In this document: one piece after another, positions 8,881 to 16,096 of the stretch
How the letters are laid out: the number at the start of each line of letters is the position of its first letter
Position numbering within the stretch: position 1 is the stretch's first letter
Assembly: GCA_024278775.1 (NCBI GenBank)
Contig: JAJRSP010000233.1
Span: forward strand, 1-26,322
DNA from: Planctomycetota bacterium
GTDB taxonomy: Bacteria; Planctomycetota; Phycisphaerae; UBA1845
Direction: 5' to 3'
Length of the DNA stretch: 26,322 nucleotides
Translations under genes and position numbers: made by a program
The notes under the pieces: model-generated
Databases searched by the model: none
What the model was told of the DNA's origin: nothing
Seen by the model: only the letters and a program-made list of their open reading frames with translations

Positions 8881-8935
8881 TCCGGAGGACATCCCGTTGT
8901 GATTATTGGGATAAGGTCATCCGGAAGTTTTTATT
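8881..8935 (+). terminator. Intrinsic-terminator-like hairpin upstream of the fusA promoter
   Basis: TCCGGA (8881-8886) pairs with TCCGGA (8920-8925), GAC (8888-8890) with GTC (8916-8918) and ATCCC (8891-8895) with GGGAT (8908-8912). The stem is followed directly by AGTTTTTATT. No plus-strand gene precedes it, so it may end a small RNA or antisense transcript, or insulate fusA. Confidence 0.55.
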
Positions 8936-8940
8936 CCTCC

Positions 8941-8969
8941 TTGCTTTACATCAGACAGCGTGGTATGCT
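8941..8969 (+). promoter_or_regulatory. Candidate sigma-70-type promoter for fusA
   Basis: TTGCTT (8941-8946), a 17-base spacer and TATGCT (8964-8969) lie just after the terminator-like hairpin. Transcription would begin near 8976, giving a leader of about 215 bases before fusA. The call rests on consensus matching only. Confidence 0.4.
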
Positions 8970-9191
8970 TCCTCGGTCTGGGGTAGCACCGCGTCTCGTA
9001 GGCGATTTTTGTAACCCCTTGTAAATAAACTAGTTAGGCTGACGATTCAGGTGCGGCTATGGTGGCCGTTCCGACGATGGCTTCGTGACTATCGCAGAAG
9101 TGTGCCAGAAGTGGTGCGAACGCACTAATGCGATACCGCTTGGCTTGTCGAAATGATGGAAACTTCGGCCAATCACTGACCGCCATGTGAA

Positions 9192-11303
9192 ATGGGCAAC
9201 GTAATGGAACGACTCAACAACATTCGCAACATCGGTATTTCCGCCCACATCGACTCGGGCAAAACCACCCTCACTGAGCGTATGCTTTTCTACGCCGGAC
9301 GCATCCACCGCATCCAAGAGGTAAAGGGCAAGGATGGCGGGGCCACCATGGATTACATGGAGCTCGAAAAGGAGCGTGGGATCACCATCACGTCGGCCGC
9401 CACCACCGTTAGTTGGGATGGCCGGGTGATCAACGTGATCGATACTCCGGGACACGTGGACTTCACCGTCGAGGTGGAACGTTCGTTGCGTGTGCTGGAT
9501 GGGGCCGTGTTGGTGTTGTGTGCGGTCGGCGGCGTGCAATCGCAGTCGATCACCGTGGATCGGCAGATGCGGCGGTACCGTGTCCCTCGTATCGCGTTCA
9601 TCAACAAAATGGACCGGACCGGTGCCGAGCCGGCGCAGGTTGTGGCCGAACTCGAAAACAAGCTCAACCACGTGGCGGTATCCATGCAGATCCCCATGGG
9701 GTCGGGCGATGGTTTTCTGGGGGTGATCGATCTCGTTGAGATGAAAGCGGTCTACAACGACGGTGACCACGGTGAGACGGTTCGCCGGGCGGATATCCCC
9801 GAGGCGCTTCAGGCGGAGGCCGACCGTGCGCGAAACGGCATGCTCGACACCGTCAGTCTGTACGACGACGAACTGATGGAGTTGATGCTTGAGGGTGACG
9901 AGCCGACGCCGGAACAGATCATCGGGGCCATTCGGCGTGTGACGCTCCGTCGGGAGATCACTCCGGTGTTCTTCGGGAGTGCCTACCGCAACAAGGGCGT
10001 TCAAGAACTGCTGAACGCGGTGTCGCGATACCTACCCTCTCCGATTGATCGCGTGGCGTACGGTTGTGACGCCGACAACGATGGTGCCGAAGTCGCCATC
10101 TCCGCTGATCCGGACGAGCCGACCATTGCGATGGCGTTTAAGATCAGCGATGAGACCTTCGGGCAGGTCACCTACACGCGGGTTTATCAGGGTACGATCG
10201 AACGAGGCAAGAGCTACAAAGTCGTCCGTGCGGGCAAGCCTCAGCGCGTGGGACGTATTTTTCGACTCCATGCGGACAAGCGAGAGGACTTGGAGGTGGC
10301 GCGGGCGGGCGATATTGTCGCGTTGATGGGTATGGATTGCGTCTCCGGTGACACGCTGTGTCACGAAAGCGTGAACATCACGCTGGAGAACATGTTTTGT
10401 CCCGAGCCCGTGATCTCCATCGCCATCGAGCCGGAGCGCAATGCAGATCGCGAACCGATGTCCAAGGCGCTCAATCGCTTCATGAAAGAGGACCCCACGT
10501 TCCACACGCGCTTCGACGAAGAAGCGGGCCAGACCATCATCTCAGGGATGGGGGAATTGCATCTGGATGTCTACGTGGAGCGTATGCGGCGAGAGTACAA
10601 GGCAAATGTCATTGTGGGGCGACCCAAGGTGCAATACAAAGAGGCACCGACCGTAGAGACCAAGTACAACTACAAGCACAAGAAGCAGACCGGTGGTTCC
10701 GGGCAGTATGCCCACGTGGTCGGGACGCTGATCCCCATCGAGGCCAATGCTTCTGACGACTACGTATTTGAGAATGTGGTGACGGGGGGGCGAATCCCAA
10801 GCGAATACATCTCTTCCGTCGACAAGGGGTTCCAGATGGCTCGGGCGAAAGGTCCGGTGGCCGGTTTCGAGGTCGTGGGCGTGAAAATGATTCTCGAAGA
10901 CGGTTCGGCGCATGCCGTCGATTCTTCCGACTTGGCTTTTCAGGTGTGTGCCAGAACGGCGTTTCGCAAGGCCGTGCAAGATGCCAAACCCGCGCTTCTC
11001 GAACCGATCATGAAGGTAGAGATTGAAGTCCCCACGACGTTTCAAGGCCCCGTTACCGGTGATCTGGCTTCCCGTCGCGGTATGGTGAGTGGCGGTGAGG
11101 TGAAGGGGAGCGTCGCGATTATCACGGCCGATGTCCCGCTGGCGAATATGTTTGGCTATGCGACTGATCTACGGTCGATGACTCAGGGGCAAGCGGGCTT
11201 TACCATGGAGTTCGCCGCCTTCCGTCGCGCGCCGTTGACCGTCCAAGAAGAGGTTATCGAAGCACGCCGTAAAGAACAGAACCAGAAAACGAAGGCCGGT
11301 TAG
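9192..11303 (+). CDS. fusA: Elongation factor G, mitochondrial EFG1-like (spdEFG1 type)
   Basis: This is a full-length 703-residue translational GTPase. It drives ribosomal translocation of tRNA and mRNA. G1 is AHIDSGKTT (18-26), switch I contains RGITIT (62-67), G3 is DTPGH (84-88) and G4 is NKMD (138-141). Domain IV carries HKKQTGGSGQYAHV and the C-terminus is complete. The Ser in AHIDSGKTT, and the stretches VLDGAVLVLCAVGGVQ and KLNHVAVSMQIPMG, are much closer to mitochondrial EFG1 than to the usual bacterial AHIDAGKTT form. This fits the spdEFG1 group described for spirochaetes, planctomycetes and some deltaproteobacteria, in which a separate EFG2 is thought to recycle ribosomes. The gene stands alone, without rpsL, rpsG or tuf. 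ATG 9192 or in-frame ATG 9204 could be the start; neither has a strong Shine-Dalgarno. Confidence 0.98.
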   Translation: MGNVMERLNNIRNIGISAHIDSGKTTLTERMLFYAGRIHRIQEVKGKDGGATMDYMELEKERGITITSAATTVSWDGRVINVIDTPGHVDFTVEVERSLRVLDGAVLVLCAVGGVQSQSITVDRQMRRYRVPRIAFINKMDRTGAEPAQVVAELENKLNHVAVSMQIPMGSGDGFLGVIDLVEMKAVYNDGDHGETVRRADIPEALQAEADRARNGMLDTVSLYDDELMELMLEGDEPTPEQIIGAIRRVTLRREITPVFFGSAYRNKGVQELLNAVSRYLPSPIDRVAYGCDADNDGAEVAISADPDEPTIAMAFKISDETFGQVTYTRVYQGTIERGKSYKVVRAGKPQRVGRIFRLHADKREDLEVARAGDIVALMGMDCVSGDTLCHESVNITLENMFCPEPVISIAIEPERNADREPMSKALNRFMKEDPTFHTRFDEEAGQTIISGMGELHLDVYVERMRREYKANVIVGRPKVQYKEAPTVETKYNYKHKKQTGGSGQYAHVVGTLIPIEANASDDYVFENVVTGGRIPSEYISSVDKGFQMARAKGPVAGFEVVGVKMILEDGSAHAVDSSDLAFQVCARTAFRKAVQDAKPALLEPIMKVEIEVPTTFQGPVTGDLASRRGMVSGGEVKGSVAIITADVPLANMFGYATDLRSMTQGQAGFTMEFAAFRRAPLTVQEEVIEARRKEQNQKTKAG

Positions 11304-11308
11304 ATTAC

Positions 11309-11336
11309 GTGGCCTGGTCGGTTGTCCGCCGGCCAT
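11309..11336 (+). terminator. Hairpin just downstream of fusA
   Basis: Six bases after the fusA stop, 11309-11321 pairs with 11326-11336 in an 11-bp stem with two single-base bulges (T11315, T11318), one G-T pair and a 4-base loop. No T run follows, only CACCTTTCGC, so it is a possible rather than a typical intrinsic terminator. Confidence 0.45.
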
Positions 11337-11411
11337 CACCTTTCGCATCGAGTCTGTTCGGTACCCCGATAGCTGCGCTGTCGGCCCGATCACCGGGTGG
11401 ATGGGATTATC

Positions 11412-11459
11412 GCCTGGGACATCCGAGGCCTGGGGCATCTGGGGCCTGGAGCATCTGGG
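11412..11459. repeat. Three tandem 16-bp repeats
   Basis: Three contiguous 16-base units begin at 11412, 11428 and 11444. Their consensus is GCCTGGGGCATCTGGG with a few substitutions per unit. They lie in the non-coding gap between fusA and the convergent PEP-CTERM gene, outside any convincing reading frame. Confidence 0.75.
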
Positions 11460-11548
11460 TCACTGCGGCCGGAGTGTGGGCGGGGCGTAACGGGAGGCGG
11501 TTGCGGTGGGCCGTGCGGGCTCACCCGCATCGTAGAGTGGAATCTCGG

Positions 11549-12169
11549 TTACCGAACGGATGGCCTGATCGCGCGGCGGCGGCGCCAACAAGCGAGCGTG
11601 GCGGCCGTGAGCAGGATACCGCTCACCGGTTCAGGTACGGCCGTGATGTTATCGACAACCAGCTCCTGCCCGCCGATGAGAAGCGACTGAATCGGCCCGA
11701 CGAGCGCAATATGTCCGCCATCTACGATGGCTGTAACGCCCGGTGCGACGTTCGTGGGAAGCGCGGAGAGCGGATTGAGGACAAAGAGGGGCGCGTCATT
11801 GACGGCAAGGTTGCTTGACCCCCCCAAATCGAAGAAATCGAAAGTCACTTCGTTTACGCTAAAGGGCACATCGGCGAAATCGAAACGAATGCTAATGTTG
11901 TCAAGTGAGAGGGCGTTAGTCGCGAAGGGCTGGGTGGCAGGTCCGGCCACTTCGGCGAAGAAGAAAAACTCCGAACTGCCCAGCACGAAGTTTTGGACGG
12001 ACATACGGATGCCGTCTGTTCCCACGTGAACCTCTTCCCCCGGCGTGCTGGTGCCAAGCCCAAACATCGTACCCGGTGCGAGGTCGTCAAACGAGACCGC
12101 CCGCGCGCCGCTGCACAGCGCACAACCGACCAGCAGTGCGAGCGTTGCTATCTTCCCCATGCGAACCAT
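11549..12169 (-). CDS. PEP-CTERM sorted secreted protein, function unknown
   Basis: This encodes 206 residues. A signal peptide (hydrophobic IATLALLVGCALC, cleavage near ARA-VS at about residue 24) leads into a beta-rich body. The end is a PEP-CTERM signal: VPEP at about 178-181, a hydrophobic segment GILLTAATLACW, then RRRR. In established systems such a tail is recognised by an exosortase in the inner membrane, and the protein is processed and delivered to the surface, often with exopolysaccharide. No exosortase is in the window. ATG 12169 is supported by GGAG spaced 7 bases upstream; the internal Met4 has no such site. The gene converges with fusA. The body contains VSFDDLAPGT and VNEVTFDFFDLGG, resembling other PEP-CTERM proteins of unknown function. 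The passenger's role is not recognisable. Confidence 0.88.
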   Translation of the reverse strand: MVRMGKIATLALLVGCALCSGARAVSFDDLAPGTMFGLGTSTPGEEVHVGTDGIRMSVQNFVLGSSEFFFFAEVAGPATQPFATNALSLDNISIRFDFADVPFSVNEVTFDFFDLGGSSNLAVNDAPLFVLNPLSALPTNVAPGVTAIVDGGHIALVGPIQSLLIGGQELVVDNITAVPEPVSGILLTAATLACWRRRRAIRPSVR

Positions 12170-12643
12170 CGATTGGCTCCGTGTGCCGAGCGTTCAGACA
12201 CTTGTTTTTCGTCGCGCTATAGCGATTGCGGCATACGACGGAAATGCCGAATAAAGACGAGTCATTCGGCGGTCCGACGCACGCGACCTTCGCGCCCCGC
12301 AGCGCCGATTCATGATGGCTCATTTATTGTGAACCTGTACTGCACACGAACCCACACTGCCCGCGTACCACTGTACCCATCCAGGATAGCCAGGTCAACC
12401 GGAAAAGGCTCATCCCCCGCATTATTTAGGCCTGTTCGAGTTCCATCATAAGAGAGCTGTTATCGGGCTTTCTCTCAGTGAAAATGGAATAACATACGGG
12501 AGGTCGACGCCACGAGATGTTTTGTTGGCCGATAAGTTGCCGCGCAGACAGGAGGTTAAGTCGCGCAGCGCATGTAAGAGACTGGTCGGTTATCAGAAAC
12601 CACTAATGACGGCGTTTCGAGCCTTTAGGGCCGGATAATTCTG

Positions 12644-12672
12644 TTGTTTTCTTGCACGATGCCGGGTATACT
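12644..12672 (+). promoter_or_regulatory. Candidate promoter for the cohesin-like protein gene
   Basis: TTGTTT (12644-12649), a 17-base spacer and TATACT (12667-12672) form a reasonable sigma-70-like pair. A start near 12679 would give a leader of about 195 bases that includes the 17-codon ORF at 12705. Confidence 0.45.
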
Positions 12673-12704
12673 TAGCGTCCACTTGGTTGCTGTAAGGAGA
12701 GGGG

Positions 12705-12758
12705 ATGTTTTTTTGCATGCCTAGTGAATCGACCGGGTGGCCGCTACTTCATGGTTGA
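12705..12758 (+). CDS. Possible 17-residue leader peptide
   Basis: ATG 12705 follows AAGGAG (12694-12699) with 5 bases spacing, one of the strongest ribosome-binding sites in the window, and reads MFFCMPSESTGWPLLHG before TGA. It lies between the candidate promoter at 12644 and the structural gene at 12873. No run of one amino acid suggests classical attenuation. It could be a chance ORF, a regulatory upstream ORF or a tiny peptide. Confidence 0.35.
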   Translation: MFFCMPSESTGWPLLHG

Positions 12759-12872
12759 AGCGTCGGTGTGTGGCAGCGCGCAGGGTAGGTGCGTGGGGGG
12801 CTTGGTGAGGCGGCTGATTGGACAAACGCCCATGCGAGTCCCGGCGGGTTCTTGCTGATAAGGGGAAGCTCA

Positions 12873-14333
12873 ATGTTTGGACCGGAGATGATTGCGAACA
12901 CAGATGGCGTTGGCCAGGCGTTCAAAACGGTGTCTCGTTCTCGCTTGCTGTGGAGCGTGGTTTGTGTGCTTGCTGCTTTGCCCGCCTCGGTGTATGCGCA
13001 GGCCTGTCCGACGCAGTGCATCATTGGTCCTCCGTCGGCTGATGACACGGGAAAGCAATGTGCGGTCGATACGGATTGCAATTATTGTAACCCTTCGAGT
13101 CCCGGGTTCGATCAACCTACCTGTGACGCGCTCGCGCTTCAGGGGGGGGCATGTCAAGCCCGGGCTGAGTGCGTCCACTTGGAATGGCGTCCCACCGCGA
13201 TTGGCGCAACCGGTCCCGGGCAGATCGTGAATCTGGACTTGTATGCCGTGTCGAGTACCGGGTTTGATCAGGAGTTCGAGAGTGTCGAGGCCATTCTGAA
13301 TTGGGATCCAACGAAACTGCGATTGCTGGGACGTGTGGATCCGTGTGAGGTTTTTGATCCGTGCACCGAGGCTTGCCCTGCCAACAGTTACCGCTGGCTT
13401 TCCTCCACGTTTCCCAACGACTGCAACAGCGACAGTCTGAACACTCCCTGTCCAGGTGATCCGGAGAACGATGGTGATGCCTTCTACATTGCCATCAGCC
13501 GGATTCTTTGCGGTATCAATCAGCCTGCGGCGAATCCGATTGCGACGGGGGCCGGTTTACATGTGACGACGATTCAGTTTGAGGTGTTGAGTGATGTGGG
13601 CACCAGCAGCACCGTATCCCTGGTATATGACGCCGGTGGTGATGCGAGAACGCGTGTGCTGGGGGGGAGCACGGGCGCTGAGGTCGTAACCGGGTTGCTT
13701 CCTGATCCTGTGAGCGTCACCGTGGAAGCGTGTGCGGCGCCCACTGTGTTGGGTGTGGGGTCTCGGGTCATCGAAATTGATCCGGGTACGGCGGCCGGTG
13801 AGGTTGGGTTTTATATCGAGAGTGATGATCCGGGACTGCAATGCATAGGACGGTGGGCCCAGGCGGATGGTGCTCTTGGCGAGGGTGCGTTTTTTCAGAC
13901 ACCGGCAGCCTGGGGTAGTGCCGTGCGGCTGCGCGGCCTGAGAATTATTCCGGAGGCGAACTACAGAGTCTACACCGACTGTGGTACACCCGGCGCGCCG
14001 GCGTTCTCGCCCCCGGCGTTCGTTACCATGGAGTTGTGGGCAGATACCAATAGTGATGGGCTTGCCGATTTCAAGGATATCAGCCGATCGGTGAGCGCTT
14101 TTCTTGGTGGGCTGGGGACGGGCAATCCTCCGATTCGCACAGTGGACGTGGATGTGATCGGCCGGGGAGATCCCAATCCGGTGTTGGCGGCCATCTTCAA
14201 GTGTATCCCGGATGACGTCGTCGATTTCCGTGACATTAGCGGTTTCGTGGAGGCGTTCTTGGGCTTCGACTCCGGAAACCCGAGTAGTGCACAGTTTGCT
14301 ACCTTCTGCGATATTGATTTCTGCACCCCGTAA
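12873..14333 (+). CDS. Secreted cohesin-like protein with C-terminal Cys-dockerin-like module
   Basis: This encodes 486 residues. ATG 12873 is chosen because AGGGGAAG (12861-12868) sits 4 bases upstream. An in-frame GTG at 12789 would add 28 residues before the signal peptide and has no such site. The signal peptide spans about residues 24-42 (cleavage YA-QA) after an unusually long polar N-terminus. A Cys-rich linker follows (45-100). Residues 105-287 form a cohesin-like beta domain, with GQIVNLDLYAV and an ILNWDPTKLRLLG strand pair, closing with GLHVTTIQFEV and PDPVSVTV. Residues 292-390 are a second beta domain containing AAWGS. Two dockerin-like repeats follow: DTNSDGLADFKDI, then CIPDDVVDFRDI with Cys in loop 2. 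The end is CDIDFCTP. It is probably secreted and part of a surface complex; no enzymatic motif is visible. Confidence 0.9.
   Translation: MFGPEMIANTDGVGQAFKTVSRSRLLWSVVCVLAALPASVYAQACPTQCIIGPPSADDTGKQCAVDTDCNYCNPSSPGFDQPTCDALALQGGACQARAECVHLEWRPTAIGATGPGQIVNLDLYAVSSTGFDQEFESVEAILNWDPTKLRLLGRVDPCEVFDPCTEACPANSYRWLSSTFPNDCNSDSLNTPCPGDPENDGDAFYIAISRILCGINQPAANPIATGAGLHVTTIQFEVLSDVGTSSTVSLVYDAGGDARTRVLGGSTGAEVVTGLLPDPVSVTVEACAAPTVLGVGSRVIEIDPGTAAGEVGFYIESDDPGLQCIGRWAQADGALGEGAFFQTPAAWGSAVRLRGLRIIPEANYRVYTDCGTPGAPAFSPPAFVTMELWADTNSDGLADFKDISRSVSAFLGGLGTGNPPIRTVDVDVIGRGDPNPVLAAIFKCIPDDVVDFRDISGFVEAFLGFDSGNPSSAQFATFCDIDFCTP
14043..14330 (+). other. Paired Cys-dockerin-like repeats of the cohesin-like protein
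   Basis: Residues 391-486 repeat the arrangement seen at the end of the giant protease. Loop 1 has D1, N3, D5, G6 and D12 in the calcium-ligand pattern. Loop 2 has Lys at position 1 and Cys at position 2. The C-terminal pair of Cys is spaced CxxxxC here instead of CxxxC. Confidence 0.7.
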
Positions 14334-14646
14334 TATCGACAAATAGGCCTCTTGATGGTGCGGCGCGATACGTGGGGGAAGTGCGCAGGTGTGGGCGTGA
14401 ACCGCGGCAGAAGCGGTGGGGTTTGCACCCAGCCGGAATATACCTCTCGGGCGATCGTTGAGTCTGGCGCGGATGTTCGTGACGCCTGTGAGAGTATGGC
14501 CAGCGGGTCCGCCACGCCGATCCCCCATCCGTCTTCACAAAGGTGCCGTTGGGCTTGGTCTACGGGGACTGGTCAGCAGAGCCCGTCGATTCCGGATGAC
14601 AACTCCAGGTGATAACCCAGATGGCAACGGAGTGCGATCGGGATTG
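14334..14646. other. Convergent intergenic region without a recognised feature
   Basis: These 313 bases separate two convergent stop codons. A weak 5-bp stem ACCGC/GCGGT lies soon after the upstream stop and GGGCT/AGCCC lies at 14551-14584, but neither has a T run. I see no gene or clear terminator. Confidence 0.5.
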
Positions 14647-15795
14647 TCAGTCGGCAATACGCTCTGATAAATAGGTGTTCAGGTAATCTATCAGGGTGAG
14701 CGCGTCCCTCGTATTGGTAGTACCGTCGCCATTGAGGTCAGCGCGATACGCCGGGGCGGGACCGTTGCTTCCGAGCATGTTCAACAGGTCCAACAGGTCT
14801 CGAGAATCTCGCGTTCCATTACCATTGACGTCGCCGGGGAGCACGCCGAATCGCAGCGTGTTACCGGTTGGCTTATGGGTGATTTCGGTCCAAACTCCGG
14901 ATGTCAACGGGTGGTTGAACGTCAGAGTGAGGGAACGGCCCGCTGCAGCGATGCCCTGTATCGAGGGGGGCGAACCCCCTGCCGAGCTGATGGAGAACTC
15001 ATTTTCAGATATCGGTGCGGCGTCAGAATCGAACATGAGCTGAATCGCCGGCCACCCACCCGTGAGCCTTGATGAACCCTCCATGATTCTCGCGTCGATC
15101 GAACCGGCCGGCGGATCGGAAGCGACGATGTTCCTTCGAACCACGCCCGACTCGACTGTGATCGTGAGCGGTTCGTAATCAATGGGGCCAATGGTGCGAT
15201 TCCCCTCCGTCAGCAACCCGCTGAGGTTCATGTCGGGAGCGGGACCAATCCGGAAGACTCCGCTCGCATCGGCAGATACCGTGAGCAAGACGGTTCCACA
15301 GTAGAATTTGGTGCCGTCCTGAGGGCTCACCGGGGCCTTGTCGATATCCACCAAGACCGATAGCCAGCGATAACCGGCCGCGCGTTTTGTGTCAGTGATG
15401 GCGATGGTCTGCATTCCAGCGTGGACAAAGAAGGGGTGGTCCAGATCGATATAGGCGTTTGTCACGTTCTCGACATCTGCCTTTCGTGCATCGTCATAGC
15501 CGGTAGGTTTGATTTGACCGGAGACGAGCCCGTCAAACGCCTTATCATCGAGCTGAATTTGATACGCGCGAAGCTCTTCCCCGTTGGGCGACCAATCCCG
15601 CAGGTAGAGCTCGGCCGTAATGATCTCTCCAGGAGATGCGGTGAGCTGTTTGACCGGGGCACCCGCCAGCGGTACGCCGTTCAGGGCGACGGCCTCTACG
15701 GAGAAAGTGGGGTTGGCTTGCTGGGCGTTCACTACGGACACCCATCCACCCAAGACCACACCCACGGCAACAAACGCGGTCACACAACGATCCAT
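14647..15795 (-). CDS. Secreted cohesin-like protein ending in a type I dockerin
   Basis: This encodes 382 residues, starting at ATG 15795 with AAGGAA about 8 bases upstream. The signal peptide ends at about VNA-QQ (24/25). Residues 30-215 form a cohesin-like beta domain: PGEIITAELYLRDWSPNG, then GYRWLSVLVD and FYCGTVLLTVSAD. Residues 225-315 are another beta segment resembling an Ig-like linker. Residues 319-375 are a textbook type I dockerin. Repeat 1 is DVNGNGTRDSRD (D322, N324, N326, D333); repeat 2 is DLNGDGTTNTRD (D353, N355, D357, D364). Each is followed by a hydrophobic helix. Dockerins bind cohesins with calcium; here the partner is unknown and no glycoside hydrolase is attached, so this is unlikely to be a cellulosome enzyme. 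The N-terminal domain is homologous to those of the two paralogs upstream. Confidence 0.92.
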   Translation of the reverse strand: MDRCVTAFVAVGVVLGGWVSVVNAQQANPTFSVEAVALNGVPLAGAPVKQLTASPGEIITAELYLRDWSPNGEELRAYQIQLDDKAFDGLVSGQIKPTGYDDARKADVENVTNAYIDLDHPFFVHAGMQTIAITDTKRAAGYRWLSVLVDIDKAPVSPQDGTKFYCGTVLLTVSADASGVFRIGPAPDMNLSGLLTEGNRTIGPIDYEPLTITVESGVVRRNIVASDPPAGSIDARIMEGSSRLTGGWPAIQLMFDSDAAPISENEFSISSAGGSPPSIQGIAAAGRSLTLTFNHPLTSGVWTEITHKPTGNTLRFGVLPGDVNGNGTRDSRDLLDLLNMLGSNGPAPAYRADLNGDGTTNTRDALTLIDYLNTYLSERIAD

Positions 15796-16096
15796 AGTTG
15801 GGATTCCTTGCTTTTGATCCTAATGCTCGCACACACACCCGGTGTGATACCAGGTGGAACAAGCCCACCTTGTAGTCGTTTGACCTGCGGATATCAATCC
15901 CAGCACGCCCCCACGCCATCTGTCGGACGGACGGGACTCAATGTGATTCCGAAAGGCACCGGGCAAACCGCCCGGGACGCACCCACCGGCGTATCCGGAA
16001 ACTCAGTCCGCCACGCGTTCCTGCACTAACCGGCTAGCGTTCTGCTGCGTGCCCGCCGGTCAATACCCGGAGTCGGCCATGCGGGATTGGTAGGCC
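15796..16096. other. Gap between the dockerin gene and the 1013-residue gene
   Basis: Both flanking genes are on the minus strand. The gap holds the hairpin at 15959-15975 and the ribosome-binding site AAGGAA of the dockerin gene. I could not settle a promoter by eye. No gene is visible. Confidence 0.5.
15959..15975 (-). terminator. GC-rich hairpin, possible terminator of the 1013-residue gene
   Basis: CCGGGC and GCCCGG form a perfect 6-bp stem with a 5-base loop, about 120 bases past the stop at 16097. On the minus strand it is followed by TGCCTTTCGG, a weak T stretch. Confidence 0.4.

Larger units (their letters stand above)
8670..9191. other. Divergent intergenic region between the giant protease and fusA
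   Basis: No protein-coding gene is visible in these 522 bases. They hold two direct repeats (8790-8824), a small hairpin GCTCCG/CGGAGC (8843-8860), a terminator-like hairpin (8881-8935) and a promoter for fusA (8941-8969). A second, AT-rich promoter-like pair lies at 9009-9036 (TTGTAA, 16 bases, TAGTTA). Confidence 0.7.
12170..12872. other. Divergent intergenic region before the cohesin-like protein gene
   Basis: About 700 bases separate the PEP-CTERM gene from the next plus-strand gene. I see a perfect 10-bp palindrome CGCTATAGCG (12215-12224) that could overlap a -10 element for the PEP-CTERM gene. A promoter candidate (12644-12672) and a short leader ORF with a strong ribosome-binding site (12705-12758) lie on the plus side. 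The rest holds nothing I can support. Confidence 0.6.

Noticed and set aside
9057..10004. A 315-codon minus-strand open frame over the start of fusA
   Set aside because: It is antisense to an unmistakable EF-G, its translation is rich in His and Arg without recognisable motifs, and it has no promoter support.
11309..11818. A 169-codon plus-strand frame after fusA
   Set aside because: It overlaps the fusA 3' hairpin and the PEP-CTERM gene in antisense; its translation is rich in Arg and Gly with no pattern.
13557..14528. A 323-codon minus-strand open frame
   Set aside because: It is antisense to the cohesin-like protein gene and has no signal or domain pattern.
14647..15795. Cellulosome component
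   Set aside because: The dockerin is real, but no glycoside hydrolase, carbohydrate-binding module or scaffoldin is in the window, and dockerins occur widely outside cellulosomes.
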